64,000 bases of DNA from an endosymbiont of Galathealinum brachiosum (lineage in GTDB: Bacteria > Pseudomonadota > Gammaproteobacteria > SZUA-229): contig QFXC01000013.1 in NCBI GenBank assembly GCA_003349885.1, positions 730,555 through 794,554 of the forward strand, read 5' to 3'. Of the stretch, positions 56,326 through 64,000 are shown piece after piece (the stretch's first letter is position 1; every line of letters begins with the position of its first letter). A program made the translations under genes and the position numbers. The notes beneath the pieces are model-generated. The model saw nothing but the letters and a program-made list of their open reading frames with translations, had not been told where the DNA came from and searched no databases.

Positions 56326-57630
56326 ATGCAGCACAACAGAATGAATTTTTTCTCTTTATTATTACTCTCTGGAATTACACTTTTTTCTTCTCAACTACTT
56401 GCTATTGAAGAAATAGACTCGGTTGCAATTGTTGTAAACGAAAACATTATTAGCAATCAGGAAATAAGTATTCGATTTGATGATTTCAAACGCCAGTTAG
56501 AATTACAGGGTAAATCTCTTCCACCTGAAAAGCTCCTTAAAAAGCAGGTTATTGAACGAATTATATTAGACAGTATTCAATTACAACTAGCTAAAGCCCA
56601 GGGCATTCGTATCGACGATCTTCAACTAAATAAAGCACTTGAGTCTATTGCAAAAAAGAACCGCACTACACTCGATGAAATGCATTTACTTCTTGAACAA
56701 AAAGGCATCAGTTACAAAAATTTTCGCGAACAAACTCGTAAAGACATGATCATACGCCAACTTCAAAAACGTATGATTTATAGCCGCGTAAAAGTATCAC
56801 AACAGGAAATTGATATTTTTCTGGAACAACAAAAACAGTCCGGTGATTCAGCTAATGATAAATACCATCTGGCCCATATCCTTATTGCTACACCTGAAGC
56901 AGCATCACCTGAAGACGTAACTAAAGCATTAGAAAAAGCCGATAAAGTCATTGACCAGTTAAACCAGGGGCAAGCTTTTAATGATGTCGCATTACGCTTT
57001 TCAGACGGTCGCCACGCATTAAAAGGTGGTGACCTGGGTTTACGTAGTGCGGCACAACTTCCTTCATTATTTCTTGATGCTGCTCGACGATTGAAGGTAG
57101 ACGAAATAACTGTCCCGCTGCGCAGTGCTGGCGGATTTCACATACTTAAACTGATCAACAAAAAAACAAAACAGCATATTGTTAAACAAACTCACGCCAG
57201 ACACATCTTGATTAAAGCAGATGAGATAACCAGTAATGAAGATGCTCGAAAACAACTTAACGAAGTTAAACTAAAGCTGGATAAAGGTGAGGATTTCGCA
57301 AAACTGGCAGCCGAATATTCTCAGGATCCAGGATCAAAGAGTAATGGCGGCGACCTCGGCTGGGCATCAGAGGGTACATTTGTTCCCCGCTTTAATGAGG
57401 TGATGAATTCACTTAATGAAGGCCAGTTATCAGAACCATTTAAAAGCCAGTTTGGCTGGCATATTCTTCAGGTTTTAGAGCGCAGACAACAGGATGAGAC
57501 TGAACAGCTTATTCGACAAAAAGCAGAGCTTGCCATTCAAAACCGTAAGGCCGATGAAGAACTTCAGCTGTGGCTGCGACGTGCACGCGATGAAGCATAT
57601 GTAGAATACCGCATCGAGACAGACAGTTAA
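56326..57630 (+). CDS. surA: Periplasmic chaperone/peptidyl-prolyl isomerase SurA
   Basis: SurA escorts outer-membrane proteins, notably LptD, through the periplasm. The 434-residue precursor has a signal peptide (FFSLLLLSGITLFSSQLLA), an N-terminal SurA domain (IVVNENIISNQEISIRFDDFKRQL), and two parvulin domains (YHLAHILIATPE..., THARHILIKADE...GGDLGWASEGTFVPRF). The ATG at 56326 is chosen because the upstream open frame overlaps lptD and lacks a signal sequence. pdxA follows by 2 bp. Confidence 0.96.
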   Translation: MQHNRMNFFSLLLLSGITLFSSQLLAIEEIDSVAIVVNENIISNQEISIRFDDFKRQLELQGKSLPPEKLLKKQVIERIILDSIQLQLAKAQGIRIDDLQLNKALESIAKKNRTTLDEMHLLLEQKGISYKNFREQTRKDMIIRQLQKRMIYSRVKVSQQEIDIFLEQQKQSGDSANDKYHLAHILIATPEAASPEDVTKALEKADKVIDQLNQGQAFNDVALRFSDGRHALKGGDLGLRSAAQLPSLFLDAARRLKVDEITVPLRSAGGFHILKLINKKTKQHIVKQTHARHILIKADEITSNEDARKQLNEVKLKLDKGEDFAKLAAEYSQDPGSKSNGGDLGWASEGTFVPRFNEVMNSLNEGQLSEPFKSQFGWHILQVLERRQQDETEQLIRQKAELAIQNRKADEELQLWLRRARDEAYVEYRIETDS

Positions 57631-57632
57631 AA

Positions 57633-58634
57633 ATGTTACCTGTTATTGCTATCACTCCCGGTGAACCTGCAGGAATAGGCCCTGATCTGGCTATATTAAC
57701 CGCACAGGATAATTACGACTGCAACAGAGTTTATTTTGCTGATCCAGAGATGCTGCATCAAAGAGCGCAGGCTCTTGGCATCAATATTAATATCGAAGTT
57801 ATTCAATCAGCTGCTCATATAAAAGAACCACGAGACAACACGATGTACGTAGTCCCGGTTGAGCTTGCCAGCTCTGCAACACCTGGAGTACTCGACAAAT
57901 CAAATGCTCAGTATGTACTGGAATGCATACGCCTGGCAGTAGAGTCACAGCAAAACAATAATACTCATGCGTTAATGACCGGTCCGATACATAAGGGCGT
58001 GATTAATGAAGCAGGCATTAAGTTTTCTGGACACACTGAATACCTCGCAGAATTAAGCTCTGGAACACCGGTTATGATGTTAGCCGCTGAAGCCGAAAAA
58101 TTACGCGTAGCATTAGTCACAACACATTTACCCATTAGCCAGGTAAGTAATGCCATTAATAAAGAAAACTTAAAACAGACCATTTCAATCTTACATAATG
58201 ACCTTCAAAAAAAATATGGCATTAATAAACCACACATTCTAGTTTGTGGGCTGAACCCACATGCAGGTGAAAATGGTCATATGGGAATGGAAGAAATAGA
58301 AACTATATCTCCTGTTTTAGAGAACATGCGACAACAGGGAATGAATCTAACCGGTCCATTACCTGCTGATACACTGTTTACTCCAAAGTACTTAAAAGAT
58401 GCTGATGCTGTACTGGCTATGTACCATGACCAGGGTTTACCCGTTTTAAAGCACGTTGGGTTTGGCCATGCTATTAATATAACCTTAGGTTTGTCTATCA
58501 TCCGCACATCAGTCGATCACGGCACGGCGCTAGATCTTGCTGCCACCACCCATATTGATAACGGAAGTTATATTGCAGCTTTAGAAACAGCTGTTCATCT
58601 GGCAAATAATCAGACCATTACAACGGCGACTTAA
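57633..58634 (+). CDS. pdxA: 4-hydroxythreonine-4-phosphate dehydrogenase
   Basis: PdxA oxidises 4-phosphohydroxy-L-threonine in pyridoxal phosphate synthesis. The 333-residue metal- and NAD-dependent protein shows AITPGEPAGIGPDLA, TGPIHKGVINEAGIKFSGHTEYLAE, LNPHAGENGHMG, AMYHDQGLPVLKH and TSVDHGTALDLA. It is 2 bp downstream of surA and 2 bp upstream of rsmA. Confidence 0.97.
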   Translation: MLPVIAITPGEPAGIGPDLAILTAQDNYDCNRVYFADPEMLHQRAQALGININIEVIQSAAHIKEPRDNTMYVVPVELASSATPGVLDKSNAQYVLECIRLAVESQQNNNTHALMTGPIHKGVINEAGIKFSGHTEYLAELSSGTPVMMLAAEAEKLRVALVTTHLPISQVSNAINKENLKQTISILHNDLQKKYGINKPHILVCGLNPHAGENGHMGMEEIETISPVLENMRQQGMNLTGPLPADTLFTPKYLKDADAVLAMYHDQGLPVLKHVGFGHAINITLGLSIIRTSVDHGTALDLAATTHIDNGSYIAALETAVHLANNQTITTAT

Positions 58635-58636
58635 TT

Positions 58637-59428
58637 ATGGCTATACAACATCGTGCAAAAAAACGTTTCGGCCAGAATTTTTTATCTGATCCAGGCATAA
58701 TCCAACGCATCATCCAGAGCATTAATCCAAAATCCGGGCAACGCCTCATTGAAATAGGGCCTGGCCTCGGGGCGATAACCTGTCCTGTTTTAAACTTAGT
58801 CGGAGAAATGGATGTAATAGAACTGGACAGGGATATCGTGCCCAAACTTCAGCTTAACTGTGGCCTCGACGCCGTACAGAACAATCAACTTCGTATACAC
58901 AATGTTGATGTTTTAAATTTTGATTTTTCAAAGCTGGGTTATGATGAGCCTTTACGTATTATAGGCAACCTGCCTTATAACATTTCTACACCTATAATTT
59001 TTCACCTCGTTGAACACAGTAAATTAATTCAGGATATGTACTTCATGCTACAAAAAGAAGTTGTACTGCGCCTTGCTGCTAAACCAGATACCAGTAATTA
59101 CAGTCGGTTATCGGTTATGGCACAATATTATTTTCAGGTCGATGCCCTTTTCCTCGTTCCACCTGAGTCATTCGACCCTATACCCAAGGTCGAATCAGCC
59201 ATCGTACGTCTGGTGCCTCACAAAGATAAACCTGTCAAAGTCGATGACGACAAAGCATTTGGCAAACTGGTAACTCAAGCCTTTTCACAACGCCGAAAAA
59301 CCTTACGTAATGTACTGAAAGGCATATGTAGCGCACAACAACTAGAATCTATTGGTATTGACCCCTCACTACGCGCCCAATCGCTTACTTTGCAGCAGTT
59401 TGCTGATATTTACAATGCAGTGGCATAG
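58637..59428 (+). CDS. rsmA: 16S rRNA dimethyladenosine transferase RsmA/KsgA
   Basis: RsmA dimethylates A1518 and A1519 of 16S rRNA. The 263-residue protein has RAKKRFGQNFLSD, the SAM motif IEIGPGLGAIT, the NLPYNISTPIIFHL catalytic motif and VPPESFDPIPKVESAIVRL. It is the fourth gene of the lptD operon. Confidence 0.97.
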   Translation: MAIQHRAKKRFGQNFLSDPGIIQRIIQSINPKSGQRLIEIGPGLGAITCPVLNLVGEMDVIELDRDIVPKLQLNCGLDAVQNNQLRIHNVDVLNFDFSKLGYDEPLRIIGNLPYNISTPIIFHLVEHSKLIQDMYFMLQKEVVLRLAAKPDTSNYSRLSVMAQYYFQVDALFLVPPESFDPIPKVESAIVRLVPHKDKPVKVDDDKAFGKLVTQAFSQRRKTLRNVLKGICSAQQLESIGIDPSLRAQSLTLQQFADIYNAVA

Positions 59429-59492
59429 ATTTAACCACTGAATTTTTTCCTGTATTTTGGTAAACTGTAACCAAACAGACTGGTGATACCTT

Positions 59493-59873
59493 ATGAATAA
59501 TGACTCTTATAAAATTAGTGTGGAAGTGACCCCTAACTATATTGAAGAACAATCAAAACCAGAACACGAGCATTTTGTCTTCTCATACACAGTCACTATC
59601 ATCAATGAAGGAGATAAACCTGCACGCCTGCTTACTCGGCACTGGGTCATTACAGATGGGCAGGGTGAAGTACAGGAGGTTAAAGGCGATGGTGTTGTCG
59701 GTGAACAACCTTACCTGAAACCTGGAGAAGGGTTTCAGTATACCAGCGGCACCATGATGAAAACACCCAATGGATCTATGGCCGGAAGTTACCAGATGAT
59801 TGCAGATGACGGATTTCATTTTGATGCCGATATACCCGAATTTTACCTACTATCTCCTACAACTTTACATTAA
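59493..59873 (+). CDS. apaG: ApaG
   Basis: ApaG is a small fibronectin-III-like protein related to Co2+/Mg2+ efflux in its original description, with no settled function. The 126-residue protein has the conserved VEVTPNYIEEQS, FSYTVTIINEGDKPARLLTRHWVITDGQG, and EVKGDGVVGEQPYLKPGEGFQYTSG segments. It is 64 bp after rsmA. Confidence 0.96.
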   Translation: MNNDSYKISVEVTPNYIEEQSKPEHEHFVFSYTVTIINEGDKPARLLTRHWVITDGQGEVQEVKGDGVVGEQPYLKPGEGFQYTSGTMMKTPNGSMAGSYQMIADDGFHFDADIPEFYLLSPTTLH

Positions 59874-59904
59874 TTTAAATTAATAAATTATAGCGAGAGT
59901 AAAA

Positions 59905-60513
59905 ATGGGGCTTAAATTTAGTTATACCCTGTTAGCACCTGTATACGATTCAATAGTTGGTTCTGCAACTCAGAAAATGCGCTTAACAAGCCTGCAAAGA
60001 CTTAATCGATCAACACCTCAAAATATATTAATCAATGGAATCGGCACCGGGCTTGATATTCCTTTTCTTCCCGAACATCATAATTACACCGCAACCGACC
60101 TCACTCCGGCCATGCTTAATAAATGTGATGCACGACTTTCACAACACAATTTAAATATGAAGTTACATACAACCGATGTAATGCAACTTCCTTTTAATGA
60201 CGATCACTTCGATATTGTTTTAATGAATTTAATTCTTGCTGTCGTTCCTAATCCTGCTTTAGCTCTACAGGAAGCAAGCAGGGTAGTTAAGCCAGGTGGA
60301 AAAATTTATATAATGGACAAATTTATTAAACCAGGTCAGTTAGCATTAACCAGGCGTTTACTTAATTTATTTATGCAGCATATAGCAACACGCACTGATG
60401 TTGTATTTGAAAAATTACTTGATCATTGCCCCGAGCTTGAATTATTACAAGACAAGCCTGCCCTTATGAGTGGCTGGTTTCGCTTAATTGATCTCGAAAA
60501 AAACATTAAATAA
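59905..60513 (+). CDS. Class I SAM-dependent methyltransferase
   Basis: The 202-residue protein has the SAM motif INGIGTGLDIPFLP, the acidic TDLTPAML and the post-motif DVMQLPFNDDHFDIVLMNLILAVVPN of UbiE/phospholipid-methyltransferase-like enzymes. It starts MGLKFSYTLLAPVYDSIVG, as in phosphatidylethanolamine methyltransferase (PmtA) and UbiE relatives. The substrate is unresolved; lipid or quinone headgroups are candidates. It is inserted between apaG and apaH, with 24 bp before the latter. Confidence 0.85.
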   Translation: MGLKFSYTLLAPVYDSIVGSATQKMRLTSLQRLNRSTPQNILINGIGTGLDIPFLPEHHNYTATDLTPAMLNKCDARLSQHNLNMKLHTTDVMQLPFNDDHFDIVLMNLILAVVPNPALALQEASRVVKPGGKIYIMDKFIKPGQLALTRRLLNLFMQHIATRTDVVFEKLLDHCPELELLQDKPALMSGWFRLIDLEKNIK

Positions 60514-60537
60514 CCGAATCTGGAAATATAAAAACAA

Positions 60538-61365
60538 ATGGCTACTTACGCAATTGGAGACATACAGGGATGCTACAGACAGCTCAAAGAATTATTAGTA
60601 AAACTTGAGTTCAATCCAGATAAAGATAAACTCTGGTTTGCCGGAGATATTGTTAACCGTGGTCCTGATTCATTAAAAACAATTCGCTACATTAAATCAC
60701 TAGAAGATAATGCTATAACTGTTCTGGGCAACCATGACCTACATTTACTAGCGGTTGCTAATGGCCGAAAAAAACAGAGTAAAAAGGACACCATACAACC
60801 AATACTTGAAGCAAGCGACTCAGATAGTTTACTTGACTGGTTATTGCATCGTCCGCTTGTACATTATCAGAAAAAGAATCATATCTGTCTTGTTCATGCT
60901 GGCGTTTACCCCGACTGGTCTCTTAAACAAATTTTAAGTTATTCAAAAGAAATGGAGAATATCTTACAGGGCCCTAAATCACATGAATTTTTTCACCATA
61001 TGTATGGAGACAAACCAAAAAAATGGTCTAACAACTTAACTGGGTGGGATAGACTTCGTTTTATCACAAATTGTTTTACAAGAATGCGTTATATTAATGA
61101 TGATTTAAAACTTTGCCTAAAAGAAAAAGGTGCTCCTGGTAACAAGGATGATCACATTCATCCATGGTTTGCATTTGAAAGAGAAGAAGAGGACTTAAAT
61201 ATTGTGTTTGGTCATTGGTCGACACTTACCGATCCTAAAGAAAAACACTTTTACCCATTAGACACAGGATGTTTATGGGGTGGAAAACTAACCGCACTTA
61301 AAATAAATAGTAAATTAAAAAAAAGAACATCTATAAACTGCCCTAAATCTCAGTCAATTATATAG
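60538..61365 (+). CDS. apaH: Diadenosine tetraphosphatase, symmetrical
   Basis: ApaH hydrolyses Ap4A to two ADP, and can remove Np4 caps from RNA. The 275-residue metallophosphatase shows AIGDIQGC, FAGDIVNRGPDSL, VLGNHDLH (the GD-GNH motif set), LVHAGVYPDWS, GHWSTL and PLDTGCLWGGKLTAL. Its TAG ends at 61365, directly against folA on the other strand, with no spacer. Confidence 0.97.
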   Translation: MATYAIGDIQGCYRQLKELLVKLEFNPDKDKLWFAGDIVNRGPDSLKTIRYIKSLEDNAITVLGNHDLHLLAVANGRKKQSKKDTIQPILEASDSDSLLDWLLHRPLVHYQKKNHICLVHAGVYPDWSLKQILSYSKEMENILQGPKSHEFFHHMYGDKPKKWSNNLTGWDRLRFITNCFTRMRYINDDLKLCLKEKGAPGNKDDHIHPWFAFEREEEDLNIVFGHWSTLTDPKEKHFYPLDTGCLWGGKLTALKINSKLKKRTSINCPKSQSII

Positions 61366-61854
61366 TTATTTATTTTTTCGCTCATAAGTAACAATATTAA
61401 AGTCGAAATTATTTCTTTCATCTTTTCGAATAAAAAATTCGTTAATAATATTCCATTCAAGCACGTCAAACTCTGGAAACCACGCATCACCTTCACATTC
61501 TGCATCAACATGCGTTAAATACAACCGATCTGACTTTTCGATCATCTGTTGATATATATTCGCACCACCAATAATCATTACTTCTTCTATGTCACTGACT
61601 AACTGAAGTGCAGCATCAATACTATTAACAGAGGTAATCCCATCAGCAGAAAAGCCATTACGACTAATAACTATATTCTGTCGTCCTGGCAATGGACGAC
61701 CAATTGATTCAAATGTTTTACGCCCCATAATTACGGGCTTACCCATTGTAATTTCTTTAAAGTGCTTAAAATCAGCAGGTAGATGCCAGGGCATTCCGTT
61801 ATCGGCCCCTATTAATCTATTTTTATCGAGTGCTGCAATAAGAGAAATAATCAT
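61366..61854 (-). CDS. folA: Dihydrofolate reductase
   Basis: FolA reduces dihydrofolate with NADPH. The 162-residue protein has MIISLIAALDKNRLIGADNGMPWHLPADFKHFK (Asp28 active site), PVIMGRKTFESIGRPLPGRQNIVISR, and VMIIGGANIYQQMI. The ATG at 61854 matches the family N-terminus; an in-frame upstream start would overlap thyA. It is 1 base from the thyA stop on the same strand. Confidence 0.97.
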   Translation of the reverse strand: MIISLIAALDKNRLIGADNGMPWHLPADFKHFKEITMGKPVIMGRKTFESIGRPLPGRQNIVISRNGFSADGITSVNSIDAALQLVSDIEEVMIIGGANIYQQMIEKSDRLYLTHVDAECEGDAWFPEFDVLEWNIINEFFIRKDERNNFDFNIVTYERKNK

Positions 61855-61855
61855 A

Positions 61856-62707
61856 TTAAACCGAAAATGGATATGAAATTGGTTCATGATGCTGATAGTC
61901 GGTAACTTCAAAATCATCCAGTGTCACCCATGTTTCCAGATCTTCAAGTGATTTAATATCAGGATTAATTTCGAGTCGTGGTGATGGAAAGGGTTCACGT
62001 TTAAGTTGAACATCTCTCATTAATTCAAGCTGATCTTCATATATATGCGCATTAACAATCTTATGATATGCCAGTCCCGGTTTATTACCCGTAATTTGTG
62101 CCATAATTTTTAAAAAGAAGAAAACCTGAACCTGATTAAAATTTTGCCCCAGAGGAATATCACATGACCGCTGATATGATGTTAAATACAAGGTATCTCC
62201 TAGCAACGAAAAAGTATGCGTATGCATACAGGGGCGTAGACAGCCCATATGAAATTCACCGGGATTATAAAAACTTAAAATTTCACCTCGATCATCAATA
62301 CCTTTAGAAAGGTTATCTACAATTTTTTTCAGTTGATCAATTTTACCGCCATCAGGCTTTTTCCAGTTACGTCCTTGCACACCATAGACGCGCCCCATAT
62401 CATCTTCACCTTTACGATGTGAATTCTCGAGCCAGACTTTATTATCATTGGCATTTGCATCCCATGTTTTGGTACCAAGAGCACGAAAGTCTGCTGCATT
62501 ATCATATCCACGTATATAACCAAGGAATTCAGCAATAGCAGATCTCCAATAACTTTTACGTGTCGTAACCAGTGGAAATTCATTCGCTCCAACATCATAT
62601 GTTAAATCAGCATTAACAACAGTCAGACATTTTTTACCCGTTCGTTTATTCTCAATCCAGTGTCCTTCATCGATAATACGTTGACACAAATCTAAATACT
62701 GTTTCAT
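61856..62707 (-). CDS. thyA: Thymidylate synthase, divergent 283-residue type
   Basis: ThyA converts dUMP to dTMP with methylene-tetrahydrofolate. The 283-residue protein is longer than E. coli ThyA (264) and resembles the Vibrio/Shewanella type. The nucleophile is expected at Cys160 in [10 protein letters not shown], where the usual APCH motif has extra residues. [17 protein letters not shown] is intact. lgt overlaps its start by 4 bp. Confidence 0.93.
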   Translation of the reverse strand: MKQYLDLCQRIIDEGHWIENKRTGKKCLTVVNADLTYDVGANEFPLVTTRKSYWRSAIAEFLGYIRGYDNAADFRALGTKTWDANANDNKVWLENSHRKGEDDMGRVYGVQGRNWKKPDGGKIDQLKKIVDNLSKGIDDRGEILSFYNPGEFHMGCLRPCMHTHTFSLLGDTLYLTSYQRSCDIPLGQNFNQVQVFFFLKIMAQITGNKPGLAYHKIVNAHIYEDQLELMRDVQLKREPFPSPRLEINPDIKSLEDLETWVTLDDFEVTDYQHHEPISYPFSV

Positions 62708-63498
62708 GATGATAAGTTACTTTGTTTTTTGTATGACATTATAAGAATAGTTAAACCAAAAATCACCATAGGTATAGAGAGTTGCTGTCCCTTACTCATC
62801 CAGTCGAACATAACAAATCCAAGGTGAGCGTCAGGTGTACGGAAGAATTCCGTTATAAAACGTAACATTCCATAACTGATCATAAATACACCACTTACCG
62901 CCATTATTGGTCTTGGTTTGCGAGAGTAAATAAATAAAATCAAAAATAGAATAACACCTTCTGTAAGCGCCTGATAAAGCGATGATGGATGTCGAGCTAT
63001 TTTATCTCCATAATCTATTGCCCATGGCAAAGCGCTATCCACAGGGCGACCCCATAATTCTTTATTTATGAAATTACCAATCCTGCCAAAACCTAGTCCA
63101 AGCGGAACCATAACGGCAATAAAGTCACTTACCTGAAAAAATGTTCTTCCTGTTTTACGGCCGAATAAATACAGGCCTAAAAACACACCTAACATACCTC
63201 CATGGAATGACATTCCGCCTTCCCATATACGAAATATAATTACTGGATTTTCTATAAATTTATCAAAATTATAAAAAAATATATATCCTATCCTGCCACC
63301 AAGAATCACACCTAACGCGCCATAAAACAACACATCAGATACCTGATCTTTTGTCCAACCAGAGTTAGGTTGCTTTGCACGATAGTTACCAACTGCCCAG
63401 GCTGATAAAAATGCGAGCAGATATGTTAAGCCATACCAGTGTATTTGTGCGAAGCCTAAATCAAGGGCAACTGGATCTATTGTGGGGTATAAAATCAT
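62704..63498 (-). CDS. lgt: Prolipoprotein diacylglyceryl transferase
   Basis: Lgt adds the diacylglyceryl group to the lipobox cysteine of prolipoproteins. The 264-residue membrane protein has about seven hydrophobic segments and the motifs [22 protein letters not shown] and [18 protein letters not shown] (with the catalytic Arg and His). The first-residue ATG at 63498 lies 459 bases from the 5S rRNA end. It starts the lgt-thyA-folA operon. Confidence 0.97.
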   Translation of the reverse strand: MILYPTIDPVALDLGFAQIHWYGLTYLLAFLSAWAVGNYRAKQPNSGWTKDQVSDVLFYGALGVILGGRIGYIFFYNFDKFIENPVIIFRIWEGGMSFHGGMLGVFLGLYLFGRKTGRTFFQVSDFIAVMVPLGLGFGRIGNFINKELWGRPVDSALPWAIDYGDKIARHPSSLYQALTEGVILFLILFIYSRKPRPIMAVSGVFMISYGMLRFITEFFRTPDAHLGFVMFDWMSKGQQLSIPMVIFGLTILIMSYKKQSNLSS

Positions 63499-63910
63499 GA
63501 GAGGAATATTATCAGATTTATCATCTGATATTTAAGTATGTTTTGTATTTGTTAATTTTAAATAACAATCACTGTCAAAAACAGAAAAATAATTAGATAT
63601 TACTGCGCTTTCCTTCAGTAGGGTGGGACAACTCTAACCCCTTTTTGATGCCATCAAAACTCGTTAGTTTTTTCTCCGACTCTGTTAAACACGGTTGTTA
63701 GTTATCCGTTGATAACTATGATGTCCTAACGGAGTCGTCACGACACCAATAACTTCTGTGGCATCACTAAGGGGAGGAGCGCAAACAGCGCGTTCCATCC
63801 CCGCGTGCGATGTAGCTTTGCTTTATCTAGCTCGATCTTTATTTCGTTCTTTATCTTGTCTGCTCTTTTTCTGGGATTAAAATACGGCTGTCTCTGCATT
63901 TTCTACAGAC
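63499..63910. other. Intergenic region between lgt and the 5S gene
   Basis: No coding frame was found in these roughly 410 bases. It holds repeat element D (63638-63802) and AT-rich sequence after 63830. The lgt promoter must lie in its left part; no strong sigma70 site stood out. No tRNA gene was recognised. Confidence 0.5.
63638..63802. repeat. Dispersed palindromic repeat, element D
   Basis: The right part (63760-63802) contains GGCATCACTAAGGGG and AGCGCAAACAGCG and resembles element C at 47924-47967. The left part (63638-63660) contains a reverse-orientation copy of the same region (CCCCTTTTTGATGCCATC). Between them is a small hairpin AGTTATC / GATAACT. It sits between lgt and the 5S gene. 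Confidence 0.65.
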
Positions 63911-63947
63911 AAAAAAATACCCGGGCCATTGCGGGCCCGGGTATTTT
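63911..63947 (-). terminator. rRNA operon terminator
   Basis: AAAATACCCGGGCC and GGCCCGGGTATTTT form a 14 bp stem with a 6-base loop; on the minus strand it ends in a T-tract. It lies 10 bases downstream of the 5S rRNA end. Confidence 0.92.
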
Positions 63948-63956
63948 AGGTGTTAA

Positions 63957-64000
63957 ATCCTGGCAGTGTCCTACTCTCACATGGGGAGACCCCACACTAC
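63957..64000 (-). rRNA. rrf: 5S rRNA, 3' end (cut by window edge)
   Basis: Read on the minus strand, the last 44 bases give the 3' part of 5S rRNA: GTAGTGTGGGGTCTCCCCAT and GAGAGTAGG followed by CTGCCAGGA. This matches the gammaproteobacterial 5S consensus closely. Most of the gene and the 23S and 16S genes lie beyond the right edge. The exact 3' end could shift by a few bases. Confidence 0.92.

Noticed and set aside
63600..63830. Repeats near the right edge considered as a CRISPR array
   Set aside because: The repeats are single inverted arms, not regularly spaced direct repeats, and no cas gene is near.
63830..63910. Possible tRNA between repeat D and the 5S gene
   Set aside because: No cloverleaf arms or TTCRANY-like T-loop could be found.

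Overview
The window reads as a chromosome segment of a gammaproteobacterium with a moderately low G+C content (about 40% by eye). The main clues are conserved gene blocks typical of that class: mrdA-rodA-mltB-rlpA-dacA-ybeD-lipB, pilMNOPQ-aroK-aroB-(dgt)-damX, lptD-surA-pdxA-rsmA-apaG-apaH, lgt-thyA-folA, thiD-thiE-hemL and ubiX-mpl. I cannot name the genus from sequence alone. Coding density is high. I see no prophage, transposase, CRISPR array or tRNA. A 5S rRNA gene is cut by the right edge.

Layout. 0-7.6 kb (minus strand) is a cell-elongation and peptidoglycan cluster running from mrdA down to lipB, with a D-amino-acid transaminase inserted. 7.6-9.6 kb holds ppa divergent from an adenylate kinase that carries an unusual long basic C-terminal tail. 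10-14.7 kb holds a Sel1 protein, a thioredoxin and a three-gene glycerol/glycerophosphodiester module (FGGY kinase, phosphodiesterase, short G3P dehydrogenase). 14.7-18.5 kb is a hybrid histidine kinase with an HD-GYP response regulator. 18.5-25.2 kb holds housekeeping genes (HAD phosphatase, YjbQ, pentapeptide protein, SirB1-like, thiD, thiE, hemL, ycgL) and then two cold-shock-domain genes, the first apparently membrane-anchored. 25.2-34.4 kb holds ubiX, mpl, pyrC, a TraB/GumN protein, rnt, a REC-GGDEF diguanylate cyclase, grxD and a solitary amidotransferase resembling the N-acetylglutaminylglutamine amide family.

34.5-47.8 kb holds mrcA (PBP1A) divergent from pilMNOPQ, a small lipoprotein, aroK, aroB, dgt and a DamX-like ATPase/SPOR protein. 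48-51.3 kb is more accessory: an orphan hydantoinase-B-type gene, a PuuD-like membrane protein and an orphan PhnD-type binding protein. 51.4-53.5 kb is argD-argF, preceded by a terminator-like hairpin just after the promoter. 53.6-61.4 kb has a PilZ protein and the lptD-apaH block with an extra methyltransferase. 61.4-63.5 kb has folA, thyA and lgt, followed by the end of an rRNA operon.

Themes. Envelope growth is covered by PBP2/RodA, PBP1A, PBP5, MltB, RlpA, Mpl, LptD/SurA, Lgt and DamX. Cyclic di-GMP turnover and sensing is covered by a cyclase with an apparent I-site, an HD-GYP phosphodiesterase and an intact PilZ domain, in the same window as the type IV pilus assembly operon.

The least explained material is (1) the adenylate kinase tail and (2) a family of four dispersed intergenic imperfect palindromes (about 28.9, 32.4, 47.8 and 63.7 kb) that share near-identical arms and have no transposase nearby. 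All functional calls come from reading motifs and gene order; no database search was run.
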